64,000 nucleotides of DNA from Hevea brasiliensis (GCF_030052815.1 NC_079507.1:65303144-65367143), one strand, 5' to 3'; shown: positions 34,863 to 46,971, counted from the stretch's first letter. A program made the numbers and translations. Notes: generated from the letters alone by a model not told the origin.

Positions 34863-36057
34863 GGGCAACCAAAAATGAAAAGAAGATGATTCGGAGATTA
34901 GCATTGGGATACTTCCCCAGTGGAGAAACCCTATACAAAAGGAGCTCCAACGGCGAATTACTGAGATGTGTAGATGCAAAAGAAGCAAAGAGAATCCTCT
35001 TTAAGACACATGAGGGAAATTGTGCAACCCATGCCAATGGACACATGATGGCTAAGCAAATCATGCGACGTGGGTATTTTTGGACAAGATGGAGAGGGAT
35101 AGCATCGAGTATTTCCGGAAGTGCCATAAGTGTCAGATCTATGCCGATCCGATAAACGTCCCACCTCATAAACTGTTCAACCTCGTCTCACCATGGCCTT
35201 TCGCAATGTGGGGCATCGATGTGATCGGTCCTATCAATCCTAAGGCATCCAATGGGCACAGATTCATCCTAGTGGCCATCGACTATTTCTCCAAATGGGT
35301 CGAAGCAACGTTGTATGCTCACATCACGCAGAACACGTTCCTTAAATTCTTTAAAAGCAACATCATCTGCCGGGATGGTCTCCCGAATGAAATTTGTCAC
35401 TGATAATGCCAAGAACTTGAATGGTCCGAAGATTCAGGAATTATGTGATCAATACAAAATCGGCATCTCAATTCCTCCCCATACCGTCCCGGATGAATGG
35501 AGGCGATGGAAGGCGCAAACAAAAATTTAAAGAGGATAATCAGGAAAATGACGGTCACATATAGGGATTGGCATGATATGCTCCCTTACGCTCTTCACGC
35601 ATACCGGACTTAGTGAGGACTTCAACCGGCAACTCCATACTACTTTGGTCTATGGTATGGAGGCGATGTGCCCATTGAAGTTGAAATCCCTTCCCTAAGA
35701 ATCCTGAAGGAGTCAGGAATTGATGAGTCAGAATGGATTCAGTCAAGGTTGGATCAGTTAAACTTGCTTGATGAGAAAAGGTTAGCAGCGGCATGTCATG
35801 GGCAATTATATCAGAGGAGAATGGCTAGGGCATTTGATAAAAGCGTTCGCCCACGCGAATTCCAACCCGGGGACTTAGTTCTGAAGAAAGTGCTGTCGAA
35901 CCAAAACGATCCACGGGGCAAATGGTCACCAACATACGAGGGACCCTATGTGGTTAAAAGGGCATTTTCCGGAGGAGCCTTGATCTTGACCCAAATGGAC
36001 GGCGAAGAGTTTCAGAGACCTGTGAATGCCGACACTGTCAAGAGGTATTATGCATAA
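34863..36057 (+). pseudogene. Tat integrase region
   Basis: The zinc-binding part has ATHANGHMMAKQIMRRGYFW and KCHKCQIYADPIN. The core has WGIDVIGPINPKASNGHRFI (Asp), an FVTDNAKNLNGPKIQELC block in a shifted frame (Asp), and degenerate sequence where the Glu is expected. The C-terminal part (35668-36057) is open: RMARAFDKSVRPREFQPGDL, EGPYVVKRAFSGGALILTQM, ending YYA and TAA at 36055-36057. Breaks near 35155, 35400 and 35530. Confidence 0.87.
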
Positions 36058-36066
36058 ACGAGTGAA

Positions 36067-36090
36067 GGATGAAAACCCGAAAGGGCGTCC
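36067..36090 (+). ncRNA. Hairpin 1 of a repeated GNRA-hairpin RNA motif (Tat 3' UTR)
   Basis: Ten bases after the pol stop. Outer stem GGAT/GTCC, 5' bulge GAAAA, inner stem CCC-GAAA-GGG, 3' bulge C. Shares core and bulges with hairpins 2 and 3 while the outer stem sequence differs. Structure is inferred by eye. Confidence 0.6.
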
Positions 36091-36114
36091 AAAAAAAAAA
36101 AAAAAAAAAAAAAA
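36091..36114. repeat. Poly-A run in the Tat 3' region
   Basis: 24 A residues between hairpins 1 and 2. A second run of about 25 lies at 36505-36529. Confidence 0.85.
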
Positions 36115-36146
36115 CTTGGGGTGAAAACCCGAAAGGGCATCCCAAG
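36115..36146 (+). ncRNA. Hairpin 2 of the GNRA-hairpin RNA motif
   Basis: Outer stem CTTGGGGT/ATCCCAAG (8 pairs, one G-U), 5' bulge GAAAA, inner CCC-GAAA-GGG, 3' bulge C. Separated from hairpin 1 by a 24-base poly-A run. Confidence 0.65.
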
Positions 36147-36568
36147 AACCAAAACGGAGAAATAAGGAAGGGGGTATGAAACCAAGGATGGAGACCGTTA
36201 CGGCAGGAGGCTTCAGAGAACTTGAAATAATGGCAGTTAAAAGACTTCAAAACCAACTATAAGGATTATGTGAAATCTATCCTTGTACCTTCCCTTTCAA
36301 AGTCTATCCATGTTTCTCTTGAAGCCATAATAAAGTCATACTTTATTCCTTCTGCTTTTGTTTTCCTGTTTACTCACCTTTTAATACTATCCTTTATCTT
36401 TGTTTAATGTGCTATTAATTAGTTAAATTTTTGCCATAAGATTTGAATTCGAAAATTGATAACCTCACGTACTTTATTATGAGATTTGCAGGGAATGGCC
36501 GTTAAAAAAAAAAAAAAAAAAAAAAAAAATAAAATAAAAACGGGCGCTTCTGGTTAAATGGACGGAAA

Positions 36569-36596
36569 GAAAGTGAAAACCCGCGAGGGCGCTTTC
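36569..36596 (+). ncRNA. Hairpin 3 of the GNRA-hairpin RNA motif
   Basis: Outer stem GAAAGT/GCTTTC, 5' bulge GAAAA, inner CCC-GCGA-GGG, 3' bulge C. The loop changes from GAAA to GCGA, which still obeys the GNRA rule. Confidence 0.6.
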
Positions 36597-36759
36597 TATA
36601 GAATAAGAAGAAAATCGGGAACAGAAGAGGGGCATTTGAAGAAATGGGGTTATAGGTCAAGTCTTGCAACTTCTTTTCCGTTAATCATCGGCCTTCGGTA
36701 TCTTGTTAAGTACACTTCGTCAGGGAAAGAACTTCATGTGTCAGGGTTAGACTTGCCTT

Positions 36760-37560
36760 GTAAGTTGATTTTAATTTTATGCAATTTAAATTTCCTGTCA
36801 TCAACCTCTGGTTCCTTGATCTAAGTTGATTTTAATTTCCTGCATTTGCATTTCTTGCTATCAACCTCTGGTTCCTTGATCTAAGTTGATTTTAATTTCA
36901 CGCAATTTAAGTTTCCTGCTATCAACCTCTTGTTCCTTGATCTAAGTTGATTTTAATTTCTTGCAATTCACATTTCCACCATCAACCTCTGGTTCCTTGA
37001 TCTAAGTTGATTTTAATTTCCTGCAATTTACATTTCTGCTATCAACCTCTGGTTCCTTGATCTAAGTTGATTTTAATTTCCTGCAATTTAAATTTTCTGT
37101 CATCAACCTCTGGTTCCTTGATCTAAGTTGATTTTAATTTCTTGCAATTCACATTTCCACAATCAACCTCTGGTTCCTTGATCTAAGTTGATTTTAATTT
37201 CCTGCAATTTACATTTCTGCTATCAACCTCTGGTTCCTTGATCTAAGTTGATTTTAATTTCCTGCAATTTACATTTCCTGCTATCAACCTCTGGTTCCTT
37301 GATCTAAGTTGATTTTAATTTCACGCAATTTAAGTTTCCTGCTATCAACCTCTGGTTCCTTGATCTAAGTTGATTTTAATTTCATGCAATCTACATTATC
37401 TGGTTTTAATTTCATGCAATTTACATTTCCTGCTATCAACCTCTGGTTCCTTGATCTAAGTTGATTTTAAATTTCATGCAATTTAAATTTCCTGCTATCA
37501 ACCTCTGGTTCCTTGATCTAAGTTGATTTTAATTTTCTGGTACTTCAACTTCTGTTAACA
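36760..37560. repeat. Minisatellite in the Tat 3' region (about 61 bp x 12-13)
   Basis: Units contain GGTTCCTTGATCTAAGTTGA, TTTTAATTTC, GCAATTTACATTTCC and TATCAACCTCT. They lie between integrase and the polypurine tract, where Ogre/Tat elements often carry tandem repeats. Higher-order pattern: two unit types (CATTTCTGCTATC and CATTTCCACxATC) recur in order. Confidence 0.9.
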
Positions 37561-37671
37561 ATTTCTAGGTCATTAGTTCCCTAATTTCAAACACTTAATC
37601 GTCCAAAATATGAGTCTGAATCTTTACATAATTCCTACACGGAAATTTCTTTCCTTTAATAGAAATTATGT

Positions 37672-37684
37672 AAAGAGGGGCAGC
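37672..37684 (+). other. Tat polypurine tract
   Basis: AAAGAGGGGCAGC directly before the 3' LTR start TGTCGA; primes plus-strand DNA synthesis in this family. Confidence 0.8.
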
Positions 37685-38320
37685 TGTCGATACCATATTT
37701 TGGCCGATCCCCAAAATCAACAAGACTTTGAAACCGATCCCCAGCACTAGGTCTCCCTGGGCCAGCCAATGACATTTCCGACTTCTCTTCATTTTTTTTT
37801 ACCAGATGACCATATTTCCGAACTCTCCTTAAAAGGAATTGAATAAATGCTAAGTCCTAACATTCGTTAAAGCCCTGCCGATCTCTCAAATCATTTACCG
37901 ATCTCTCAAACCCGCTGTCGAATTTCCGGACCCGTCGGGTATATCCCTGATCTCTGTTGATAAATGAAGTGAACTAGCACTAGATCTTTTCTTGCCAGTT
38001 TTAGTGCCGATCTCCTTTTCGGAAGATTAAGAGCTAAGGTTTTGGTTCGGTTTAACGAGGGTTCCGATCTTAAGTTTTCATGTTAAATTTTCAATTTTAA
38101 TCAAGTCCCGTTCAGCATTTCTTCCCCACCGATCTAATGCTTATTGTGCTTTCCGATCTCTTATACTTAGATTAATAATTGCATTTTTGTCTTGCTGTGC
38201 TCATACAATCAAATACTCAGACAAATAATGGTTTAAAATTTTCCGATCACAACCCTTCATCGAACAAAGAGGCATTCCATTTCATTTCATAATTTGTACA
38301 AGTTATTCCCCCAGCCTGAT

Positions 38321-40142
38321 TTACATTCTGCTCACTCTCTCTCTCACCCTCGGCTTCCTCCCCACTGTCCTCATCGTCGCCCTCGGGGCAGTCGGCCATC
38401 CAGAGAAGTCCTCTTGAGGTAGCGCACGGAGTTCGGCCAAGAGGTCCTTGTGAGCATTCACATAGGCTCCGGCTATCCCTGTCACCATCTCTTCATCCTT
38501 CTCTTTAAGCTCCTCATCCTTCGCCTTAAGCTCCTCGTCTTTCTCCTTGAGTTCCTCTATAAGTTGAGCGACCTGAGCGGCTTCGTTGGCGTGAAGCGCC
38601 TGGACTTCCCCAAGAGCACGGTCCCTCTCAGCCAAAATATGATTACATTCGCCACTGTCTTCATGGAACTTTGCCGTCCCTCGACTTGAGATATATAATC
38701 CGGCGGATGAGAGTTGGGATCGGAGGAAGCCAATTCCTGATTTTTCTTCCCGATCTCCTTACCCAGACGCTGGACCTTTTCCCAAACCATGGTCTGATTC
38801 ACCAGGCATTCCACATTCAGACTCATGGAGTTAGTCAAGATGTCATCAAGGCTGCTCGAGGATAGCCTGTCCCAATCCTCCCGAAGAAAGATGGAAGACC
38901 CCAAGACTTGGGCAAAACCGGTTCTCCGTGCTGATCGGTTATTCTTCAAAGACTCCATTAACCAGGCGCCACGAGAGGAGGTCCTCCCGAGAAGATTGAG
39001 AAGGCCCCTTTCCATGCTTGGGACAAGCGAAAGAGTCGGAGGTCGCTCTTCCGATCTAGGAGGAGATCGGACGGCTTGATGGTCGGCAGATCCGAAGGTG
39101 GAGGCGGGTCTCCTTGTACTTCCCGAGTTCACGACTGGTGTTGAAGCATTTCGAACGCTTCATCTCCTTTATCTTAGGAGATCTCCCTTTCCTTCTTCCG
39201 CTTCCTAGAACCCTCACCACCCGCCATACTGCACAAAGAAAAGGTTAGTGAGATCGCTAAGGTCGTGAGAAGCGAGATATAGAAAATACCAATGCCGAGG
39301 TCGAGAGCGGAAGTTCGCGGTCTTGGCGGTGAGCAATTGAATAGTCCAATGGTGCGGCTCGGCGATCCGCATCCAAACAAGAATACTTTTGAGTGGCGGC
39401 GACTCTTGAGATCCATCACTATTAAACTTTCCTCGACTCGGGTAATGTGCCTCGGAAGCAAGGGCCCTGGTACCACCAACTCTGAGGAAGTCCTCAAAGC
39501 AGCTCGGATCTTTGCTCCTCAGAATGAAGAAACGGTTCTTCCAATTCTTAAGGGATGAGGGCAAATCGGAAAAGAGCCCGCAATGAGGCTTCGCCTGAAA
39601 GAACCAGTGTACGTCAACCTTTCGTGAGTTAGTGCATGCGGCTCGGCGAACACCTTAGCCGTGAGTCTGATTCCCTTAGCTCGGCATAGACCTCGGAAGG
39701 CTACCAAGATCCGCCACGAGTTGGGGTGAATTTGAACAATGCATGCTCGGTAAAGTTTTAGGACCTCCTTATAGAAATTGTCTAGAGGGAACCTCAGACC
39801 GGCCTTTAAGTTCCTCGTACACCATAACCATGTCATTCTCTTCAAAGGAGTGATCGACACGAAGATCGCCGTGGCACTTGATTAGCTCGTGCGAATCGGG
39901 CGAATGTTATATTCTTGGCTAAGCGATTGCAGATCGGATTCTCGAAGAACCGACGGTAGCTCGTCTATAGGAGAGTCTCTCTCCTGAAGAAGGTGCGAGC
40001 CTTGATGGTATGACCCGCCCCAGAGTTAGAGCGGAGGCCACAGGAGGTTCTTGTTGAACGCAGCGTTGCCTCTTCTTCATCGACGATGACCACGGCCCGA
40101 ATCGAAGGAGGGCTCGCCGCTCTCGACCTTCAGACCGCTCAT
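38321..40142 (-). pseudogene. Antisense gene inside the Tat 3' LTR (second copy, more broken)
   Basis: Partner of the gene at 20372-22202, with the ATG at 40142, TATA box at 40301-40294, the same domain (AGLRFPLDNFYKEVLKLYRA) and the same coiled coil. Here the codon after LLAEL is CGT, so the internal stop of the other copy is absent, but several other short indels shift the frame. The C-terminal end is approximate. Comparing the copies supports the long reading through the acidic tail. Confidence 0.68.
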
Positions 40143-40293
40143 TTTCAAAAGAAACAAAGAATTTAAATTAAAAGAGGATCAAAGCCCTTAGGAGTCGATG
40201 CGTCGGAAGAACTTGAGAAAATGAGAGAGCTTGAAGTTGTGAGCGAGGGATTGAAAATGGAATGAGAGAACAAGCGGCTAACCCTCCCACCCC

Positions 40294-40301
40294 TATTTAT
40301 A
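40294..40301 (-). promoter_or_regulatory. TATA box of the antisense LTR gene (3' LTR)
   Basis: Same TATAAATA element at the same distance from the ATG at 40142. Confidence 0.7.
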
Positions 40302-41903
40302 CTAGTCCGAGCATTTAATGCTCGCGAGGTTCTAAGCGGCGCATCGATTGGTGGGACTCGGCGGTATTACGACACTTCTCTCAAATATCCGAATGTTCAG
40401 AGATCGGTTAATTGGAGATCGGCATAATAAGTTAAATATTTTGAATAAAGGATCAGTTAAGTGTCATTCAGGTAAAGAACCAGATCGGATAACCACATTA
40501 GAGATCGAAAAAATAATCAATGCAAAAATAATAAGATGATAACCGATAAAATAAAGTCTTTATTTTCAAAAGATCGGATTACATCATTTGGGCAATCTCT
40601 AGGGATCGGATTATACTAACATTGGATCACATCATTTCTGTGATCTCTAGAGATCGGATTGCATTGAAAATAAAATACATCATTTGGGCGATCTCTAGGG
40701 ATCGGACTACAATAAAGGTCTAACTACATCATTTGGGCGATCTCTAGAGATCTGATTACATCATTTGGGCGATCTCTAGAGACCGGTGGAACATCCTATC
40801 TAAAAGGCCTATGTCAAAGCCTAGTCTCGTGGCTGAGTCAAAAGACGTGTTTGACCAGAAGACCGGCTGTTGACATCGGATAGATGTGCAGCTCAGATGG
40901 GGTGACTATGACTCCCATGAAGATGAGAGACATCGTCACCGATGTTACCACCCTAAACCGACCCGCTGTCGGAACACCCAATATGGAGGAAAACCGCTGT
41001 CGGAACACTCAATGTGATGAGAAACCGAATGAACTCAGTTGAGCGACTCGAGATCGGTACAACCAAGGTCCGCAATACAGATCGGTCAAATCCAGTCCTC
41101 TCACCATCGTCAGTTAAGGTCATTCGATCACCGGGATCGTAAATTTTCAGTCGGTGAGTAAAGAAGTCCATCGGAAAAAGATCAAAGCCACAGTTATAGC
41201 CAGAACTTCCACGGGCGGCTAGAAACGAGGAAAGTAAGAAAGGAAGAGAGGAAAATCGGATGAAGGAAATGTCTCCGTCGGCGGTATATATAGGGAGGAT
41301 GAGCATTTATTGCTAGCGAGAAACGGCGGACGCTTGAATCGAGGACAATTAATGCTTTGACCGGACTGCACTGAGAGAAAAGGAGAGATCGGAATAATAG
41401 ATCGGAAGGTGGGAGACCAGCATGAAATGTCGGAAAGAACATGTGAAAGAGATCAGAAAGAGGAGGGATCGGTAGGCAAAAAGAATAAGACAAATCCCAA
41501 TAATCGTCGTCGAGAATCGGGTAAAGTAGTTAAGGCATTGCGACGAGATCTCCACCGCACGCCTAAGAATCGCCCGCAATCTTGTGCAGTGCAGGGTATG
41601 TCATGTGATCCTGTACATCCCAATCTCCACCGTTGATCCCACTTGTAAGGACAAACCGGAACCCTTAGATCAAGAGAGAAGACGACAATACGGCGTCTTT
41701 CGCTCTTAGCCCTCGGATCGTTAGGACAAGGAAATTTGGGACCGTCGGATGGAAAGAAGAAAAGGACAAATATTATGAAGAGTGATCTCAACCATTCATT
41801 TTGATTCTCTTTAATTCCTGAACCTCCGATCATGTCCTTCGAAATCTCGACCCTCCATCTCCCTCAAATAAATCCTGACCCTTCACAAAGAGCACCCGAT
41901 TCC

Positions 41904-41911
41904 TATAAATA
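41904..41911 (+). promoter_or_regulatory. Sense TATA box of the Tat 3' LTR
   Basis: Same TATAAATA as at 23986 in the 5' LTR. In the 3' LTR it could drive read-out transcription into the flanking DNA. Confidence 0.6.
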
Positions 41912-43019
41912 CCTGCATAAAAACTGTTCAAGGGACGGACGGGCAAGAAAAAATAGACAAGAGGTCATTATTATAGCGAGGAACTCAAATTTCATTTAGT
42001 TTACTACTCTGCTACTTAGAAGTGTCAATCAAAAAGACTTTTGAAACAAGTTTTCTGAAGTGTTTTTCTTGAAAAGATTCTGAATACTGGAACTCTACAT
42101 TTCCAGTTTGTTCATTATCTGGTCACACTCTCACTTTCTGCCTTTTATCATTTCTGTCCAAGCTCAACTTCATTCTATTCGGTTCTTTTTATCTTGATCT
42201 GATCGCATTTTAGCTAATTACCCTCCAGTTCACGAGGAACACCACCCCTCAGGCCAATCAATCCTCGCCTTATCACTATTTGGCACCCCATAGTTATTTT
42301 AGTAGCTTTGGCTCCTTACAGGTAAGAGCTCATACTACTGTTTTATTAAGTGCTTACATTTACTTTCTGCATTTTCCTTGTTCTTCTCACATCTGTGACT
42401 TCCTACTTTTGTACAAACGATCCCCAAAGAATGTTCTTGTAGAGCTCATACCACTGTTTTATCGAGTGTCTGCATTTACTTTCCGCATTTTCCTGTGTTC
42501 TTCTTACATCTGCAACTTTCTTCAAGATTATTTTTGCACAAACGATCCCCAAAGAATGACACTCCCAAATCATCTATTTAGTGATCAGTTCATTTTTATT
42601 AATCTTCATCTTTTTTTGAAAGCAAGTTTTCTAACTCCTAGTAGTATGTAAGTGGTTGGGTAAACGTAGGTAACTGCAACTCAAGGGTCTCTTTTAAAAG
42701 AGAGAACATGAATAACACGTCAGGAAGATAGCCAAACTATTAGGCCGACGTAAACAGCAATTCGACAAAGATGTCATAAAGTGGAATAAGACCAAAGTAA
42801 ACGAAACAGAGTAGATCGGTCATTAATAGATATTGGTAAAATGAACGCATGGAAGGTCAGTAAATCAAGTTTAGTTTTCTCTATCTAGTCAAAAGGTATC
42901 GATAAGCCTTATCCCCAGCATCTTAGAATGCCAGAATCCTTAGCTTTAGGCTCTTATGCCATGTAGTTGAAATTAAAAATCCGGGAGATCGGAGAAATCC
43001 CTTCCAGGCTCCTGTTAAT

Positions 43020-43420
43020 CTGAAAGAGATCGGAAGAGAGTCCTTATCCGGTCTCCCTTCAAAATTTTAATAAACATTAAATAGGGATCGGAGGAGAGTT
43101 CTTATCCGGTCTCAACTCAAAACATTAATAAATAACTCTAAAAGAGATCGGAGGAGGGTTCTTATCCGGTCTCCTTTCAAAATTTTAATAAACATTAAAT
43201 AGGGATCGGAGGAGAGTTCTTATCCGGTCTCAACTCAAAACATTAATAAATAACTCTAAAGGAGATCGGAGGAGGGTTCTTATCCGGTCTCCCCTCAAAA
43301 TTTTAATAAATAACTTAAAAGAGATCGGAGGAGGGTTCTTATCCGGTCTCCCCTCAAAATTTTAATAAACAACTTAAAAAGAGATCGGAGGAGAGTTCTT
43401 ATCCGATTCTCACGCCCGTT
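43020..43420. repeat. Tandem repeats in the Tat 3' LTR (about 58 bp x 7)
   Basis: Same array and same unit order as 25080-25480, with only a few base changes. Confidence 0.9.
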
Positions 43421-43771
43421 CACTAAGGTTGTCTCATTTACTTATGTATCTGGGTGATCCAAATTTAGTGAAAAATCAAATATTCCTTCTACCAAAAGGA
43501 TTAACATTGCCGTCTAAGCCCTCCTAACTAATTTATAAAGGACGCAGAATTAAATCTACTTACCCTTATTAAGGGACGAGGTGGGGTGCCTAACACCTTC
43601 CCCACCCGTTTACGGACCCCGAACTTAGAATCTCTGTTTTGAAGTGGTTTCATTTTTAATTTAACTTCTCAAATGGTTTTCTTTAGTTTCCCTCAAAACT
43701 AAGGTGGCGACTCCTCACTTTTCCCACTTCGGTGAGTGATCGTCCAGGCGACCGCAAAATCTATTGCGACA

Positions 43772-45613
43772 ACACCATAGTTCTCGAAACTCATAAATAA
43801 CACAATAATTTCACAATTGCATACTAATCAAGTTTTCAATGGAAAAATGATAATTTAAAGTTATTGTGCACAAACCTGGACTGAGTCACCTCTAAGCCTT
43901 GACTCACTTGTCCTTATCATTCTCAATGTCTTTTTCAACTGAAACACAAAATTTACAGTGTTTCAGTATCATATCTCATAATTAATTCAATAGTTAATTT
44001 TATGCATACTTGAATGTACCCCTAAACTTACTTAAAATGGTATTCTTTAAACTTTGTATTTCAGGGTTACTATTCATTACACTATTCAAGTTAAAATGTT
44101 GACTTTCTTATACTTAATAGGTATGTGAATTTCAATTACACCCACATACTACATTTTGAGTGTCTAATTTGTTGGCATTTGTTGCCATTTCAATTTCTAA
44201 GCCTCCTAAGAGAAATTGCAATTTTTTAGTTTTAGTTCACTATTTTCTACTATTCTATTGGTCTGGTTACTGTGGAAATTTGGCTAAGTTTTTTTTATCA
44301 AAGTTGTTCCTTATTGTCTTAGCTTTAATTTTCTTTTTAAATCACTCCATTTAGAGTTTTGTAGCCCATTTTTCTAAGGTTGGCCATATTAGTTTTAATC
44401 TAGAATTCTGGGCACTTTCTTGATTCTGGCAGTTTTGGTGACCCAAATTTGAGTGATAAATTCACTTAGTTATGGGTAGAATTTGGATTGGTGTTCTTCA
44501 TGAAAATTGTAGTGCTATGTCATAGCTTTTCAATGCCACAAAAATCAGGTCATTTGAACCTTCCTAGACCAAGTTATGGCCAAATAAACAAGTTCATTTG
44601 GTCATTTTTGTACAGTGGCAGTGTGCATTACCTGGATTTGACCTAATTTTTTGCCACTTTGTGTTCAGTTTTAGGGTTGGGTTTCTCTATGGAAATTGTA
44701 GTTTTGGGTCTTAGTTTTCATCCCCAATTGGCCTCACACCAATTGGAGTAATCAATTTTTAGTTATGCCTTCTTGAGTTGACCAAGGTCAAACTGCCTAA
44801 TTGGGGCAGCATATATACACTCTTTTTCAATTCAATTTATGCATTCAATCAAACTCCAATTGACCCAAATTGACCTTTTCAAGCCTCAATTAGGTCCAAC
44901 TGAATAAATGTACTATTTTCCCCAAATTTTCCCCCAATTTCAATAGTTCAAGAACCTAATTTTTTTTCACTTGATTAAATTCTTGAAATTAAAGTATCCT
45001 AATCACATTTACTACTTCAATTTAACTTGTACACATGATTTAGTAAGCTAAAATACATCATCTCCAACCAACCCTCATGGCAGCCGAAATTCCTTAGTGG
45101 TTTAACAAGATTGATTTTGTTTCAATTCTTCAAATCCTAGTGTAATCCACTACTTAATGATGAATTTAAATACACAATTAAAAGCTAACTCACTAACCTT
45201 GAATAAAGCTCTTGTATCCTCACTATTTCCTCCAATTTCTACACTTTTCTTCCTTTAATTCTTCTTTTCAAGTAGCAAGGACGAAGTTTAAGTAAGGAAA
45301 TTGGGAGATTTTATGGAAATTTTAGGGTTTTAAAAGCTTAAAATTAAGCTTTAATAAAGGTGTGTAGTGAGAGAATTTTGGGAGAGAGAGGCCGACTACT
45401 TTGTTAGAGAAAATGACTAATTCTCATTTTTAATTTTTGGTATTTATCTCTTATGTTGACTTGGTCAATTAATAATTTAAATGGAAATTGTTTTTATAGT
45501 CATGCTTATATCATTTTGGATGATGTCATAATTCTAATTTTCTCAATTGTCCGAACCAACAACGGTCACCAGAACAGTGAAATACACAGAACTATACATG
45601 TAGGGGTGTTACA
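43772..45613 (-). mobile_element. Old truncated LTR, piece 3 (5' part)
   Basis: Continues from the second ACACC to the LTR start, which on the minus strand is TGTAACACCCCTA (45613 leftwards), a common start of plant Ty3/gypsy LTRs. Together the three pieces make about 2.8 kb without internal coding sequence, consistent with a solo or truncated LTR. About 190 bp of the retroelement array are missing at its insertion point (between 10300 and 45614), so a deletion accompanied or followed the insertion. Confidence 0.7.
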
Positions 45614-46971
45614 GCTCTTGCCCATATAGTTGAAGGCACCCTTTATGGTGTAGTGTTGTAATAGTAAATATATTGGGTTATGACTAGAGGAGACTGAGAG
45701 AGACTAACTAATATATTTACTATAAGCAGTTTCATGTTATATGGGTTTTCTTGGGTGTAATTGGGTTGATGGGTAGTATAGCTATGAGTTTGTAATGATA
45801 ATTTATTTATTGTTGATAGTGGAAGATGGCATGCTCATGGATGTAGCCCTATATTGAGAGGGTGAACCACGTAAATATTAGTATTTTGTATATTTGTTTT
45901 ATTTCTTTGCAGTTTACACACTTTCGCAGTGTACAATAAATTGGTATCAGAGCATGGGAATGCTATTGGTGAGTTTGGTTGAAGGTGAAGCTGCTGCGAC
46001 ATGTAAAAGTCGCACATGCAATAATGGTGATGATGGAGAGTTGAAATTGAAGTGGAGCTCTTGATGCAAAATCAAGAAGATTGATTATGTGAAAATTTTT
46101 GAAAAAAGAAGCAAGTTACACCCAAGATGACGATCTGAGAGATTGATGATTTAAAGGGTTCAAGCTCAAGCATAGAGATGTGACGATTGAAAGCACCCAA
46201 GAATTTGAGGTATACAATAGTTAATGGATTTTGGTCAAGATGGAGATTGTTAGAATTATGACTCAAATCCTAATAAAATTTGAAGAGACCTTTTCCTAAT
46301 TTGAGTAGGAAAAATATTCCTCAATAGGATAGAGGAATATTTCCTATATAAAGTAGAACTCTTATTTTAGTGTTATTCCTAAATTGAGTGGGACTCCTAA
46401 TCAAACTAGGATTGAGGGTATTAATACTATAAATATGTGAATGGTGGAAAAGGGTTATTTGGCTTTCAGCTCATGGAGTGAGGCTATTGCTCATTGTAAA
46501 GAGGGGCCTTGTCAATTGCTGAGGATTTGGCTCTGCCCATTGATGAGGAGCACTTGCCCATTGCAGTGGAGAGAGGCTTCGGCTTAAGGTTAAGTAAGGA
46601 AATAGAATTCAAGAGGAAGGGATTCTTGTCCATTGGTGAGAGGGCTCTTGCCCATATAGTTGAAGGCACCCTTTGTGGTGTAGTATTGTAATAGTAAATA
46701 TATTGGGTTATGTTTAGAAGAGACTGAGAGGGACTAGCTAATATATTTACTATGAGCAGTTTGATGTTATATGGGTTTTCTTGGGTGTAATTGGTTTGAT
46801 GGGTAATATAGCTATGAGTTTGTAATGATGATTTATTTATTGTTGATAGTGGATGATGGCATGTCCATAGATGTAGCTCTATGTTGAGAGGGTGAACCAC
46901 GTAAATATTGGTGTTTTGTATATTTACTTTATTTTTTTGAAGTTTACACACTTTCGCAGTGCACAATAAAT

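Larger units (their letters stand above)
19728..43771 (+). mobile_element. Ty3/gypsy Tat-lineage retrotransposon, 24.0 kb, with 6.1 kb LTRs
   Basis: Two very long LTRs (19728-25851 and 37685-43771) start TGTCGA and end GCGACA. They are flanked by ACACC duplications (19723-19727, 43772-43776). The PBS TGGCGACTCCACTGGGGA follows the 5' LTR, and AAAGAGGGG precedes the 3' LTR. The internal region has an extra ORF1, gag, protease, a G-patch-like segment, RT, classical RNase H, a second RNase H of the RVT_3 type, and integrase; this order with two RNase H domains defines the Tat lineage (Ogre-like). Every ORF carries frameshifts or stops, yet the LTRs look almost identical apart from clustered short differences, so the insertion seems young. 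Confidence 0.92.
37685..43771 (+). repeat. Tat 3' LTR (6087 bp)
   Basis: Matches the 5' LTR over its full length, 37 bp shorter. The differences are mostly small blocks around CAG, CTG and CCG trinucleotides and are concentrated in 38300-41720; the last 2 kb are nearly identical. Confidence 0.93.

Noticed and set aside
45980..46020. Hairpin TGCGAC/GTCGCA just after the PBS of each array unit as a packaging signal
   Set aside because: Variants in other units (GTCAC, GCAAC) break the stem without compensation, so there is no support for selection on pairing.
46509..46691. A 60-codon frame recurring in most units of the tandem array (SIAEDLALPIDEGHLPIAVE and so on)
   Set aside because: It starts with TTG, not ATG, lies in the LTR, is broken in some units and has no recognised domain. 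Its recurrence follows from the tandem duplication.
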